Source: Oscillospiraceae bacterium (GTDB lineage: Bacteria; Bacillota; Clostridia; Oscillospirales; Oscillospiraceae). From it: 61,030 nucleotides of DNA. Shown here in pieces: positions 40,960-47,847 of this stretch; position 1 is the first letter of the stretch, and the number at the start of each line of letters is the position of its first letter. The DNA is taken from contig SVMI01000010.1 of assembly GCA_015067495.1 (NCBI GenBank), forward strand, positions 1-61,030, in the 5' to 3' direction. Under the pieces are notes generated by a model, which searched no databases, was not told where the DNA came from, and saw nothing but the letters and a program-made list of their open reading frames with translations. The position numbers and the translations under genes are program-made.

Positions 40960-41645
40960 GTTGTTTCCTCCTTGAGCCATGTCAGTTCAGGTATTTGGGA
41001 AAGTGCTTCCAAAGCATCCAGAAGCGGTTTCTTTTCCGGCTGGTGCGCCGCGGCAAGTGCAATGCCGCCAACGACCCATTGATAGTAAGCGGGAACTTCC
41101 TTTGAAGGATTTTCCAGCAGAGCAGGGGGGAAGTGGGCTTCTGCTTCTGTCAGACGGGGATAGTCCGGCTGATACCAAACCTCCATAACGGTGTAGAGAA
41201 ACCGTCCGTCCCGCAGTACCGACTCTTCTGCGATGCGCCAGCCCTGCCGGGAAAGATAGGTGCGCAGCAGGGGCGTTTTGCTTTGGCATTGCAAAATCAG
41301 GCGGTAGCGTCTGTCCTTCAGCCACGGCGCAGCTTCCAGAATGGACACCATGGTGTCTGCACCCATACCAGCGCAGACCAAAGTGTCAAAATCCCGGGGG
41401 ATGTCGGCAGCACCGTCTGAAAGGTGAAAGGACATCCGATCGCTGACTCCGTATTTGGCGGCGTTGCGAACGGCACTTTGCAGCGGCTGCGGACGGATGT
41501 CCGACGCGATCACAAACCGGGCAATATTCTTTTGAAGCAGATAGATCCCCAGATAGCCATGGTCACAGCCAATGTCTGCTACCCGTTCACCCGGCGCGAC
41601 AAAGCCGGCGCAGGCGAGGAGTCTGTCGGAAATGGGAAGATTCAT
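40956..41645 (-). CDS. trmK: tRNA (adenine(22)-N1)-methyltransferase
   Basis: 229 residues. SAM-dependent class I methyltransferase with motif I VADIGCDHGYLGIYL near residue 22, the following VIASDIRPQPLQSA, and the TrmK-specific LVCAGMGADTMVSIL and LILQCQSKTPLLR blocks. It modifies A22 in tRNA. The ATG at 41645 follows TGGAGGAAAATT; the longer ORF start overlaps a hairpin. Coupled to the nif3-like gene. Confidence 0.95.
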   Translation of the reverse strand: MNLPISDRLLACAGFVAPGERVADIGCDHGYLGIYLLQKNIARFVIASDIRPQPLQSAVRNAAKYGVSDRMSFHLSDGAADIPRDFDTLVCAGMGADTMVSILEAAPWLKDRRYRLILQCQSKTPLLRTYLSRQGWRIAEESVLRDGRFLYTVMEVWYQPDYPRLTEAEAHFPPALLENPSKEVPAYYQWVVGGIALAAAHQPEKKPLLDALEALSQIPELTWLKEETT

Positions 41646-41663
41646 AATTTTCCTCCAAAAGAA

Positions 41664-41693
41664 ATGCCATCCCGGCAAGACCCGGGATGGCAT
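41664..41693 (-). terminator. Hairpin between DUF1858 gene and trmK
   Basis: ATGCCATCCCGG and CCGGGATGGCAT pair perfectly over 6 bases, ending 9 bases past the DUF1858 stop. The U tract on the minus strand is weak (TTTCTTTT). Confidence 0.65.
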
Positions 41694-41702
41694 AGCCGGT
41701 CG

Positions 41703-41936
41703 TTACTGATTCTTTTCAGCCTGATCAGCCTCGTAGGCCTCCAAAAAATGGTTCAGCTGAGCGAGGAACGGCTCGCACTCGATGCCGTGAACCATGCAGG
41801 CTTCCTCAACGGTCTCACCCCGGGAAGAGGGGCAGCCAAGGCAGTGCATGCCGATAGCGAAGAACAAGGGCGCAGCGTGGGGAGCGATGTCCAGAACGTC
41901 GCCGATGATGGTATTCTTTTCAATTTTAACAGCCAT
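41703..41936 (-). CDS. DUF1858 domain protein
   Basis: 77 residues. Pattern of DUF1858: TIIGDVLDIAPHAAPLFFAIGMHCLGCPSSRGET, with the conserved GMHCLGCP cysteine pair, which suggests metal or redox binding. Often fused to or near iron-sulfur or hybrid-cluster proteins; here it stands alone. The ATG at 41936 follows AGGAGGTCAT. It diverges from an XRE gene at 42097. Confidence 0.9.
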   Translation of the reverse strand: MAVKIEKNTIIGDVLDIAPHAAPLFFAIGMHCLGCPSSRGETVEEACMVHGIECEPFLAQLNHFLEAYEADQAEKNQ

Positions 41937-42020
41937 AATATGACCTCCTATCACAATTCTGCGGATATTATAACCGCGCAGAGGGAAAAAAACAAGGGGG
42001 TATGCGCTAATTTTCTGTTT

Positions 42021-42046
42021 TTCGACAAAATTCGACACGCTTCGAT
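42021..42046. promoter_or_regulatory. Three phased TTCGAC direct repeats
   Basis: TTCGAC at 42021, TTCGAC at 42031 and TTCGAT at 42041, exactly 10 bases apart, upstream of the XRE gene at 42097. The helical phasing fits a regulator site. Confidence 0.5.
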
Positions 42047-42096
42047 CATAAAATGTGTTATCATAAAGAAAAAAGACACAAGGCGGAGGAACGGAT

Positions 42097-42423
42097 ATGT
42101 TGGGCAATCGGATCGCTTCCTTACGGAGGGGCTGCGGCATAAGTCAGGCGGAGCTGGCAAAGCGGCTGCATATCAGCGCAAGTGCCATCGGCATGTATGA
42201 GCAGGGAAGACGTGAGCCGTCGCTGGATATGCTCATCGCACTGTCGCAGGAATTTGGCGTGACCATCGATTATCTGCTTTCGGGAAAACCGGGGACGGTG
42301 CGGGATGTGACGGCACTGCACAGGCTTCTGGAGGATAGCTTCCAAAATCCTGCGATGGCGAAATCGGATGTCATGAGCAAGGAAGAGCTGGTTTGCCACC
42401 TTCTGTGGGCATTGTTGGAATGA
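42097..42423 (+). CDS. XRE-family regulator, 108 aa
   Basis: HTH domain at the N terminus (MLGNRIASLRRGCGISQAEL, then HISASAIGMYEQGRREPS) with the usual TIDYLLSG end, followed by a 40-residue helical tail containing MAKSDVMSKEELVCHLLWA. GGCGGAGGA precedes the ATG. Divergent from the DUF1858 gene; the YbjN-like gene follows 112 bases later with its own promoter. Its target is unknown; the phased direct repeats upstream are a candidate site. Confidence 0.92.
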   Translation: MLGNRIASLRRGCGISQAELAKRLHISASAIGMYEQGRREPSLDMLIALSQEFGVTIDYLLSGKPGTVRDVTALHRLLEDSFQNPAMAKSDVMSKEELVCHLLWALLE

Positions 42424-42451
42424 AAATGCGAAAATAACACGAATTAGATAC

Positions 42452-42480
42452 TGGACAAACGGATTTCTATGCTGTAGAAT
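42452..42480 (+). promoter_or_regulatory. Promoter of the YbjN-like gene
   Basis: TGGACA, 17 bases, TAGAAT, about 55 bases before the ATG at 42536. Confidence 0.65.
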
Positions 42481-42535
42481 GTACATATGCATCAGGTTAT
42501 GCTTATATTTTACATCTCGAGCAGGAGGTATCACA

Positions 42536-42943
42536 ATGGCAAATTATAAAAAGCTGTTCATGAATTACATGGACATGGAGGGAATCAAGTACGTTGACAG
42601 AGACGAGCATGTGGTGAGAGTGACTTACACCGGCGATAACCTCAAGACCATTCCTGTTTATGTTTTCTTCGATGAAGACGGTGATCCCATTGTCCAGTTC
42701 AAGTGCTGGGAAATTGCCAATTTCAAGGGCAAGGAAGGCAAGGGCATCTATGCCTGCAACATGATGAACAAGGAGTACCGTTGGGTCAAGTTCTCTCTGG
42801 ATGATGATTCCGATATCGTTGCTTCCATCGATGCTTACGTTTCTTCTGATAATTGCGGCGAAGTGTGCATGGCACTGGTCAGAAGAGTGGTCAACATCAC
42901 CGACGATGCATACCCCACCTTCGCAAAGGCAATGTGGGCATAA
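42536..42943 (+). CDS. YbjN-like (type III secretion chaperone fold) protein
   Basis: 135 residues beginning MANYKKLFMNYMDMEGIKYV; alternating beta strands (VVRVTYTGDNLKTIPVYVFF, then GKGIYACNMMNKEYRWVKF) and a C-terminal helix with VCMALVRRVVNITDDAYP. This is the YbjN/T3SS-chaperone-like fold common as orphan proteins in Firmicutes. The ATG at 42536 follows AGGAGGTATCACA. The function is not known; it may act as a protein-binding chaperone. Confidence 0.8.
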   Translation: MANYKKLFMNYMDMEGIKYVDRDEHVVRVTYTGDNLKTIPVYVFFDEDGDPIVQFKCWEIANFKGKEGKGIYACNMMNKEYRWVKFSLDDDSDIVASIDAYVSSDNCGEVCMALVRRVVNITDDAYPTFAKAMWA

Positions 42944-42964
42944 TTGCTTTATAATGAAAGAACC

Positions 42965-42990
42965 GCCCGTCTTCTACAAAGAAGGCGGGC
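42965..42990 (+). terminator. Terminator-like hairpin after the YbjN-like gene
   Basis: GCCCGTCTTC and GAAGGCGGGC pair over 6 bases, followed by TGTTT. Confidence 0.6.
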
Positions 42991-43029
42991 TGTTTCCGTA
43001 TGATAAGGGTGCTTTCAGCAAATAAGATA

Positions 43030-43125
43030 GGTCATTGCAAGGAGCGTGTTGCAGAGCGCAGCGAATCTTAAATGAAATGCTTGCCGGGGGCAAGCATACA
43101 TTATTCACGCGACGTGGCAATCTCC
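43030..43125 (+). repeat. GTCATTGC...GGCAATCTC repeat with internal insert
   Basis: Left end GTCATTGCAAGGAGCG, right end GCGACGTGGCAATCTCC, separated by about 70 bases that contain a GCTTGCC/GGCAAGC hairpin. It shares its termini with the element in the metG T-box (19830-19872). It overlaps the 3' end of the gene at 43101. Confidence 0.65.
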
Positions 43126-43442
43126 TGCACTTGGGTTGGCAATTCATAAAGCTCAGAGAACAAACGCATACCGACATGGATGCCGTCGAGAAATGCCTGC
43201 CGTTCATGAGAAATACACAGATCGCAGGCTACAGAAAATACGCTGTCAATCTCCTTTCTTGTCAAACGGCGTAGAATATCGTTTAGTTTTTGGAATTGGA
43301 AGTGAATGGTGGCATTGTCCACAGGATTCGCAGTCGCATAGCAGTAATACAGCACTTCCAACAGAGAATGAGCATCGTCATAACAGTAACAGGGTGTCTG
43401 CTCGGCAAGAAAGACTTTTAGATTTTCAATGTAGCGGTTCAT
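43101..43442 (-). CDS. Small helical protein paired with XRE regulator (D)
   Basis: 113 residues, not firmly recognised. Helical, with FHFQ-like FQFQKLNDILRRLTRKEIDS and a C-terminal RQAFLDGIHVGMRLFSELYE segment; the latter resembles the end of the small DUF6809-type proteins of Clostridia. The final seven codons (EIATSRE) come from the dispersed repeat, so the original end may have been changed by repeat insertion. It diverges from the XRE gene at 43511 with an 18-base perfect palindrome between them. Confidence 0.7.
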   Translation of the reverse strand: MNRYIENLKVFLAEQTPCYCYDDAHSLLEVLYYCYATANPVDNATIHFQFQKLNDILRRLTRKEIDSVFSVACDLCISHERQAFLDGIHVGMRLFSELYELPTQVQEIATSRE

Positions 43443-43464
43443 ATCATAGATTCTAAATATTTAC

Positions 43465-43494
43465 TTGACACAAATTTGTGTCATCTGTTATTAT
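43465..43494 (+). promoter_or_regulatory. Operator and promoter between gene D and XRE
   Basis: TGACACAAATTTGTGTCA (43466-43483), a perfect 18-base palindrome, overlaps TTGACA (43465-43470) of a plus-strand promoter with 18-base spacing to TATTAT (43489-43494). Confidence 0.75.
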
Positions 43495-43510
43495 ACTGTT
43501 GGGTGATGAC

Positions 43511-43723
43511 ATGGAAACGCATGAAATTTTAAGAAACTTACGAGAGGATCAGGATCTTACACAGCAGAATCTTGCCGATCTTCTGAAAATCGGGCGGACA
43601 ATGTACCGTAGATATGAAACCGGGGAAACAGAAATTCCGGTGCGCCATCTAAAGGTTCTTTGTGCTTTTTATGGAGTGACCGCGGATTACGTCCTTGGAC
43701 TGTCGAAAAAGCCGAAAAAATAA
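43511..43723 (+). CDS. XRE-family regulator, 70 aa
   Basis: Compact Cro/CI HTH: LRNLREDQDLTQQNLADLLK, then GRTMYRRYETGETEIPVRHL and YGVTADYVLGLSKKPKK. Start at ATG 43511 after GGGTGAT. Its core resembles the regulator at 38575 (LREDxDLTQQxLADxL ... YxRYExGxxExPxRHxxxLCxFYxVxADYxLG), so the two are probably related modules. It diverges from gene D, with a palindrome over its own promoter, which suggests negative autoregulation. Confidence 0.92.
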   Translation: METHEILRNLREDQDLTQQNLADLLKIGRTMYRRYETGETEIPVRHLKVLCAFYGVTADYVLGLSKKPKK

Positions 43724-43752
43724 TATGGGTATGCCAATGGGCAGAATTATGA

Positions 43753-43780
43753 TAGCCACCAGTTTTTGAACTGGTGGCTA
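43753..43780. terminator. Hairpin after XRE gene
   Basis: TAGCCACCAGTT and AACTGGTGGCTA form a perfect 12-base stem with a 4-base loop, 30 bases past the XRE stop. It lacks a clear U tract. Confidence 0.5.
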
Positions 43781-43888
43781 CATGTTATTTAAGGCTTGTT
43801 TCTGAATTTCATCCACATCCATATCGGGTGCGTCTGAAATCCAGAGGACTCTCCCACGGGCTAAAAATTGCTCGCCGGCTCTCAATTT

Positions 43889-45445
43889 TTACCCAGCCTT
43901 TGGCTGGGTCGCCCTTTCGAGTCCATCCTTCCGGCGTGCCAACAAAAAAGAGAGGGCGTTTGCCCTCTCTTTTGTTGGTACACTTAATGCATTCAAAACC
44001 GAACCGATACCTGCAGCTTCCAGTTCTGCAAAGCTGATTGTTTTTGTTCCGTCCTTGTAGTTTCCGACAAACACAAAGTAGTCATCATATAAATAGACTG
44101 CGTTAACAAAACTATTGATCAAACGACGGCGATGTTCTGTTTTTTCTGGATTCAATTCCCGGAAGCGGTACAGCCAAAAGAGAATTTGTTCCCGTGTCAG
44201 CGTCGGTTGTGCCAGTTCTTCTTTGGCGATTTGTAAGGAAAGGTCTTTGCGCTGTTGTTCCAGGTCCTCTAACCTTTGCTTGGTAGAGGGAGTAAAGATG
44301 CCCATCTGAATAGCGTTGAGCATATTTTCAATCCCTTTTTCTGCTTCTGCGAGATTTCTTCGAAGTAACGGCAAAGTGGTGTTTTCCTTTCCCAACTCTT
44401 CCATCATGCGATCTGCCAGCTTTTCGATCAGCTCATCATCGAAAATAAGCTTGCGGATGTACATCAGCACCAAATCTTCAATCCAGTCTTTTTTGACGCT
44501 CTTCTTGTCACAACCAAGGTGCTTCTTCACGCCAATGCATTTATAGTAGCGGTGAGTTTGCCCTGTGCGGCTGGTGCCGCTTTCTCCCACCATCATACGC
44601 TGACAACAACCACAAAACAACTTGGTAGTGAGCAAGTACTCATCTTCTGCCTTATGCTTGGCGGGGGCTTTGTGATTAGAAGCCATACGCTCCTGAACGC
44701 GGTCGAACAACTCCTGTGGTACAATAGCCGGAACACCGTTGGGAATCACTACATCTTGAAAACAGTATTCTCCAATATATTTGCGGTTATGAAGCATCCG
44801 GGTAACACCATTGACGGTGATCAGATTGCCCCTGCCGCTGCGGATGCCCATTGCATTCATAGTGTCTACGATCTCCTGCATGGTGAAGCCGGACGCATAC
44901 ATCTCAAACATCTCCAAAATAGCTGGTGCGGTTATGGGGTCAATTTGGAAATGGTTGTTCTCGTCGATTGTATAACCCAGAGGAACTGTGCCACCGTTGT
45001 ACTTGGCCTTAAGTGCATTTTCTACCATGCCACGGGTGACCTTTACTGCCAGCTCTGCAGAAAAATACTCCGCATAACCTTCCAGCACAGACTCTAACAG
45101 GATACCTTCCGGGTTTTCAGAAATGTTCTCCGTTGCAGAAATCACACGGACATTGTTTTTCTTCAATATGGCCTTATACTTGGCAGAGTCATAGCGATTA
45201 CGGGAAAACCTATCCAGTCTCCATACAATGACCACATCAAATTTCTTCTTGGCGCTATCTCTGATCATCTGTTGAAATTCTGGACGGTTGTCGGTCTTAG
45301 CAGACAGTGCCCGGTCAATGTATGTCCCTACGATCTCAATACCGCTTCTCTGAGCAAAAGCTGTGTTCTCGCGGATCTGGGCATCAATGGACTCTTCTCG
45401 CTGGGCATCCGACGAGTATCTCGCATAAATAACGCCTCGAATCAT
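43889..45445 (-). CDS. Large serine recombinase
   Basis: 518 residues. Site-specific recombinase of the resolvase/invertase superfamily. Catalytic domain 1-140 with Ser11 in IYARYSSDAQ and WRLDRFSRNR; recombinase domain about 155-260 (GGTVPLGYTIDE ... HNRKYIGEYCFQDVVI); zinc ribbon FCGCCQRMMVG ... YYKCIGVKKHLGCDKK (about 280-320); coiled coil about 355-410. The ATG (45443-45445) overlaps the upstream TGA as ATGA. Near the 3' end the coding region runs through a terminator-like hairpin. It would integrate or excise a mobile element; no clear att pair was found. Confidence 0.93.
   Translation of the reverse strand: MIRGVIYARYSSDAQREESIDAQIRENTAFAQRSGIEIVGTYIDRALSAKTDNRPEFQQMIRDSAKKKFDVVIVWRLDRFSRNRYDSAKYKAILKKNNVRVISATENISENPEGILLESVLEGYAEYFSAELAVKVTRGMVENALKAKYNGGTVPLGYTIDENNHFQIDPITAPAILEMFEMYASGFTMQEIVDTMNAMGIRSGRGNLITVNGVTRMLHNRKYIGEYCFQDVVIPNGVPAIVPQELFDRVQERMASNHKAPAKHKAEDEYLLTTKLFCGCCQRMMVGESGTSRTGQTHRYYKCIGVKKHLGCDKKSVKKDWIEDLVLMYIRKLIFDDELIEKLADRMMEELGKENTTLPLLRRNLAEAEKGIENMLNAIQMGIFTPSTKQRLEDLEQQRKDLSLQIAKEELAQPTLTREQILFWLYRFRELNPEKTEHRRRLINSFVNAVYLYDDYFVFVGNYKDGTKTISFAELEAAGIGSVLNALSVPTKERANALSFLLARRKDGLERATQPKAG
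43939..43978 (-). terminator. Terminator-like hairpin inside the recombinase 3' end
   Basis: CCAACAAAAAAGAGAGGGC and GCCCTCTCTTTTGTTGG pair over GTTT. The stem lies 50 bases before the recombinase stop codon and encodes PTKERANALSFLL. Confidence 0.55.
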
Positions 45446-45939
45446 CTGCAATTAGGATTTGCCAGACGGGCGGCAACAGCATCAAACAACTCCTTGTCCA
45501 CAATGGCAGGGACTCCGTCTGGGATAAAGATATCCGTATAACGGTATTCGCCAATGTAGATACGGTTGGAGAGTAGCTTGGTCAGCGCCTTGCGGGTGTA
45601 GCAATTGCCCTTTGCATTGCGGACGCCCTTGGTCTCCAGGTCCCTAAGCAGCTCCGTCATGGGGACACCGGCGGCAAAACGCCGGAAGAGATCCTGTACC
45701 ACGGATGTCTGGTCGGGGTTGATTTGATAGTGCTTTTCATCATCGATCTGGTACCCATAGGGGACGGAGCCGCCGTTAAAGCGGCAGCTGCAGGCATTCG
45801 CCATTTTTCCGCAAGTAATCTTGACGGAGAGTTCCATCTTGTAGTGTTCGACCATTGCCTTGACGATCTGCTCCATAAGAACTTCGGATCGTTGATCCTG
45901 CTGGCAATCAGCAGTACGAGCATTCATTCTCTGATTCAT
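45442..45939 (-). CDS. Recombinase-domain-only protein (no catalytic domain)
   Basis: 165 residues matching only the central recombinase domain of large serine recombinases: AMVEHYKMELSVKITCGKMA, NGGSVPYGYQIDDEKHYQI, NRIYIGEYRYTDIFIPDGVP, ending in FDAVAARLANPNCR. The N-terminal resolvase domain, the zinc ribbon and the coiled coil are all missing. Yet it has a strong ribosome site (AAGGAGG) and its stop overlaps the next recombinase start, so it is translated. It may be a decayed recombinase or an accessory DNA-binding factor for its neighbour. Confidence 0.7.
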   Translation of the reverse strand: MNQRMNARTADCQQDQRSEVLMEQIVKAMVEHYKMELSVKITCGKMANACSCRFNGGSVPYGYQIDDEKHYQINPDQTSVVQDLFRRFAAGVPMTELLRDLETKGVRNAKGNCYTRKALTKLLSNRIYIGEYRYTDIFIPDGVPAIVDKELFDAVAARLANPNCR

Positions 45940-46303
45940 AATACATTTACCTCCTTATCTAGTAATGCTCTATATTCTATTATGAGCGTTTTAAAATTCA
46001 TTTTTATTCACGGACATAAAATATCCCCTATGTGGTGATTGCTCATTATGGGGATGGTTAGCATATCCAAGAGGATAGACCTTGCCTTTGCATCCGATGC
46101 GGGTATGTCCTATCTTCACCGTAGCACGCCTGTCAATAGAAAAACGCTTCACGGACATGACTCGCCGAATCTTGCACAAAATCGGCCACTTGTAGTTGTG
46201 CAAGTAGAACAAATTAAATGTAAACTTTCTGTGAATTTTGCTTTTTGACAGAAAAAAGCCAGAAAACGACCGATTTTTGGTCATTTTCTGGCTTTGCTTA
46301 TTT
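45940..46303. other. 364-base stretch without a supported gene
   Basis: Holds the 5' region of the recombinase genes and, at its right end, the terminator of the XRE gene. A minus-strand frame (45991-46332) contains VKIGHTRIGCKGKVYPLGYA, but it has no ribosome site and runs into the terminator. AT-rich. Confidence 0.5.
46256..46295 (-). terminator. Terminator of the XRE gene at 46304
   Basis: AAAGCCAGAAAA-GACC and GGTC-TTTTCTGGCTTT form a long stem; on the minus strand it is followed by TTTTTTC. Confidence 0.8.
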
Positions 46304-46552
46304 TCAGTTCTCCCGGCCCAAAAGCCAATCAACGGATACTCCTAAAATGTCCGCTATGGCATTCAGCTCAATGTCAGATACGGGCCGTTTTTGCCCTTCC
46401 AAAAGGGATAGCGCAGGGATGCTTAAATCCACGCCTGCCAACTGTAGTTTTGCGAGCAGTTCCACCTGCTTCATGCCCTTTGCCTTGCGTGCCTGCGTGA
46501 CTCTTGCGCCGATTATATTGCGATCTCCAAGTTCCAGCTTTCTCGGTTTCAA
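46304..46552 (-). CDS. XRE-family regulator, 82 aa
   Basis: HTH protein with GARVTQARKAKGMKQVELLA, then GVDLSIPALSLLEGQKRPVS and a VDWLLGREN end. A TTG start at 46552 is preferred because GGGAGG then lies 8 bases upstream; a GTG at 46561 overlaps that site. It diverges from the SLOG-like gene, with two ATTTGGT-N3-ACCAAAT operators between, and probably represses that gene and itself. Confidence 0.9.
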   Translation of the reverse strand: MKPRKLELGDRNIIGARVTQARKAKGMKQVELLAKLQLAGVDLSIPALSLLEGQKRPVSDIELNAIADILGVSVDWLLGREN

Positions 46553-46594
46553 ACCGCTCACCTCCCTATGCCGTCATTATATGTCGGTTAGGGG

Positions 46595-46647
46595 TTGATA
46601 TATTTGGTAATACCAAATATAATAAAATAAATTTGGTATTACGAAAT
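46595..46647 (+). promoter_or_regulatory. Promoter and two operators for the SLOG-like gene
   Basis: TTGATA (46595), 17 bases, TATAAT (46618). ATATTTGGT-aat-ACCAAATAT (46600-46620) fills the spacer and -10. A second copy with one mismatch, ATTTGGT-N3-ACGAAAT, lies at 46631-46647. Confidence 0.8.
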
Positions 46648-46661
46648 AAGCGGGTGAAGAT

Positions 46662-47105
46662 ATGAGCAGTTGCTTTTTTATCGGGCATCGGGAAACAATG
46701 GGGGAAATATACCCTCAGCTAGAGGCAGCAATCGAGCAGCATATTACACAGTTCGGTGTCCGTGAGTTTATTGTCGGGAACTATGGTGGATTTGATCGCG
46801 TTGTAGCCCGGGCTCTCGTGGCGGCAAAGGCTCAGCACCCGGAGATCGTGCTTCTACTGCTGGTTCCTTATCACCCCGCAGAGCGGGCGATACAAGCGCC
46901 TCCAGGGTTTGATGGGACATTCTATCCTCCCGGAATGGAAAATGTCCCCCGGAAGTTCGCCATCGTTCGTGCCAACCGTTACATGATTGAGCATGTGAAT
47001 TACATGATCGCTTATGTCTGGCATCCGGCGAGCAACGCAAGAGACCTGGTGGAGTACGCAATCAAGCAAGGGGTCAACATCACAAATTTAGGATCAATTC
47101 GCTAA
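46662..47105 (+). CDS. SLOG-superfamily-like protein, 147 aa
   Basis: Rossmann-like alpha/beta protein: MSSCFFIGHRETMGEIYPQL at the N terminus, a glycine-rich FIVGNYGGFDRVVARALVAA near residue 37, then LLLLVPYHPAERA, and a late AYVWHPASNARDLVEYAIKQ. This is the layout of SLOG/LOG-like nucleotide-binding proteins; a family name cannot be fixed by eye. SLOG domains bind nucleotide ligands, and some act in phage defence. It is under an XRE repressor-like gene in divergent arrangement. GGGTGAAG precedes the ATG. Confidence 0.7.
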   Translation: MSSCFFIGHRETMGEIYPQLEAAIEQHITQFGVREFIVGNYGGFDRVVARALVAAKAQHPEIVLLLLVPYHPAERAIQAPPGFDGTFYPPGMENVPRKFAIVRANRYMIEHVNYMIAYVWHPASNARDLVEYAIKQGVNITNLGSIR

Positions 47106-47308
47106 ACTTGCGCTTTTTGTTTCCTGCCGTTTGGCGGAGTGGGCTTTAATCCTGCTTGTTCCAAAGCCCGGGGCCATGGGCCGAGAAAGGTCTTGATCCG
47201 CGCCCGGGTGGCGTCGTCAAAATCTGCCTTTTTCGGGGGATAACCCAATTCCTGCGCCCGCTTTTGCAAGGTGCGGATCGCCCACCCAATTTGTTCCGGT
47301 GTTGCCAT
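47102..47308 (-). CDS. Small protein with one HNH-associated repeat
   Basis: 68 residues: EQIGWAIRTLQKRAQELGYP, PKKADFDDATRARIKTFLGP, WPRALEQAGLKP. This matches the helical repeat seen beside HNH/homing endonuclease domains (PF18780 type), a likely DNA-binding unit, here without a nuclease. Its ATG overlaps the cobC-like stop as TAATG, with GGAGGA upstream, so it is coupled to the last enzyme gene of the B12 operon. A DNA-binding or regulatory role is possible; a chance location is not excluded. Confidence 0.75.
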   Translation of the reverse strand: MATPEQIGWAIRTLQKRAQELGYPPKKADFDDATRARIKTFLGPWPRALEQAGLKPTPPNGRKQKAQV

Positions 47309-47847
47309 TAAGGAATCCTCCTGTTCGTATGATCCGTAATGCAGTAGCCTTCCCCCGGTCGAGGCTGCCACTGGTAGCGGTTTTTGTTTTCCTCCGGGAA
47401 GAAATGCTCCATGATTGCAGCGATCACACCGCCGTGGGTAATGATGCAGGTGTCTTCGTTGATTTCAGAAAGGGCTTGCATTACCCGCACTTTCATCTGC
47501 ACACCGCTTTCCCCCTGAGGTGGAATATTGACCTCATTGTCCCCGGTGAGCCACGCTTGGTACTCCGGCGTATTCTTAAGTTGGTCGTAACCATGCATCT
47601 CAAAGATGCCGAAGTCCACTTCCCGGAACCGGGGATCGGTTTCGTAAGGCACATCGCCAAACAGAATATGAATCGTTTCATCTGTCCGTTTCATGCCGCT
47701 GGTAAGAAAGCGGACATTTTTAATGTCGTACCGGATATTCTGCAATTCTTGTCTGCCTGCAGCAGACAGGGGCAGATCGGTACTGCCGCAGTATAGGTGG
47801 TTTTCGTTGGCTTCCGTTTTGCCGTGGCGAATCAGATAGATGGTCAT
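47308..47847 (-). CDS. cobC: Histidine phosphatase, CobC-like (alpha-ribazole phosphatase)
   Basis: 179 residues. Phosphoglycerate-mutase-like phosphatase with the RHG motif IYLIRHGKTEANE, TSGMKRTDETIHI and the second histidine in CIITHGGVIAAIM. Location between cobalamin salvage genes supports removal of the phosphate from alpha-ribazole phosphate or cobalamin phosphate. Its ATG overlaps the short CobU stop by 4 bases. Assignment to CobC rather than a general phosphatase rests on context. Confidence 0.85.
   Translation of the reverse strand: MTIYLIRHGKTEANENHLYCGSTDLPLSAAGRQELQNIRYDIKNVRFLTSGMKRTDETIHILFGDVPYETDPRFREVDFGIFEMHGYDQLKNTPEYQAWLTGDNEVNIPPQGESGVQMKVRVMQALSEINEDTCIITHGGVIAAIMEHFFPEENKNRYQWQPRPGEGYCITDHTNRRIP

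Noticed and set aside
42954..43025. 23-codon frame MKEPPVFYKEGGL...
   Set aside because: No ribosome site and it coincides with the terminator hairpin of the YbjN-like gene.
45991..46332. 113-codon minus-strand frame upstream of the recombinases
   Set aside because: No ribosome site, overlaps a terminator and the end of the XRE gene, composition not convincing.
43724..47105. A complete integrated element with att sites
   Set aside because: Recombinases and accessory genes are present, but I could not find a matching direct repeat pair to mark its ends.
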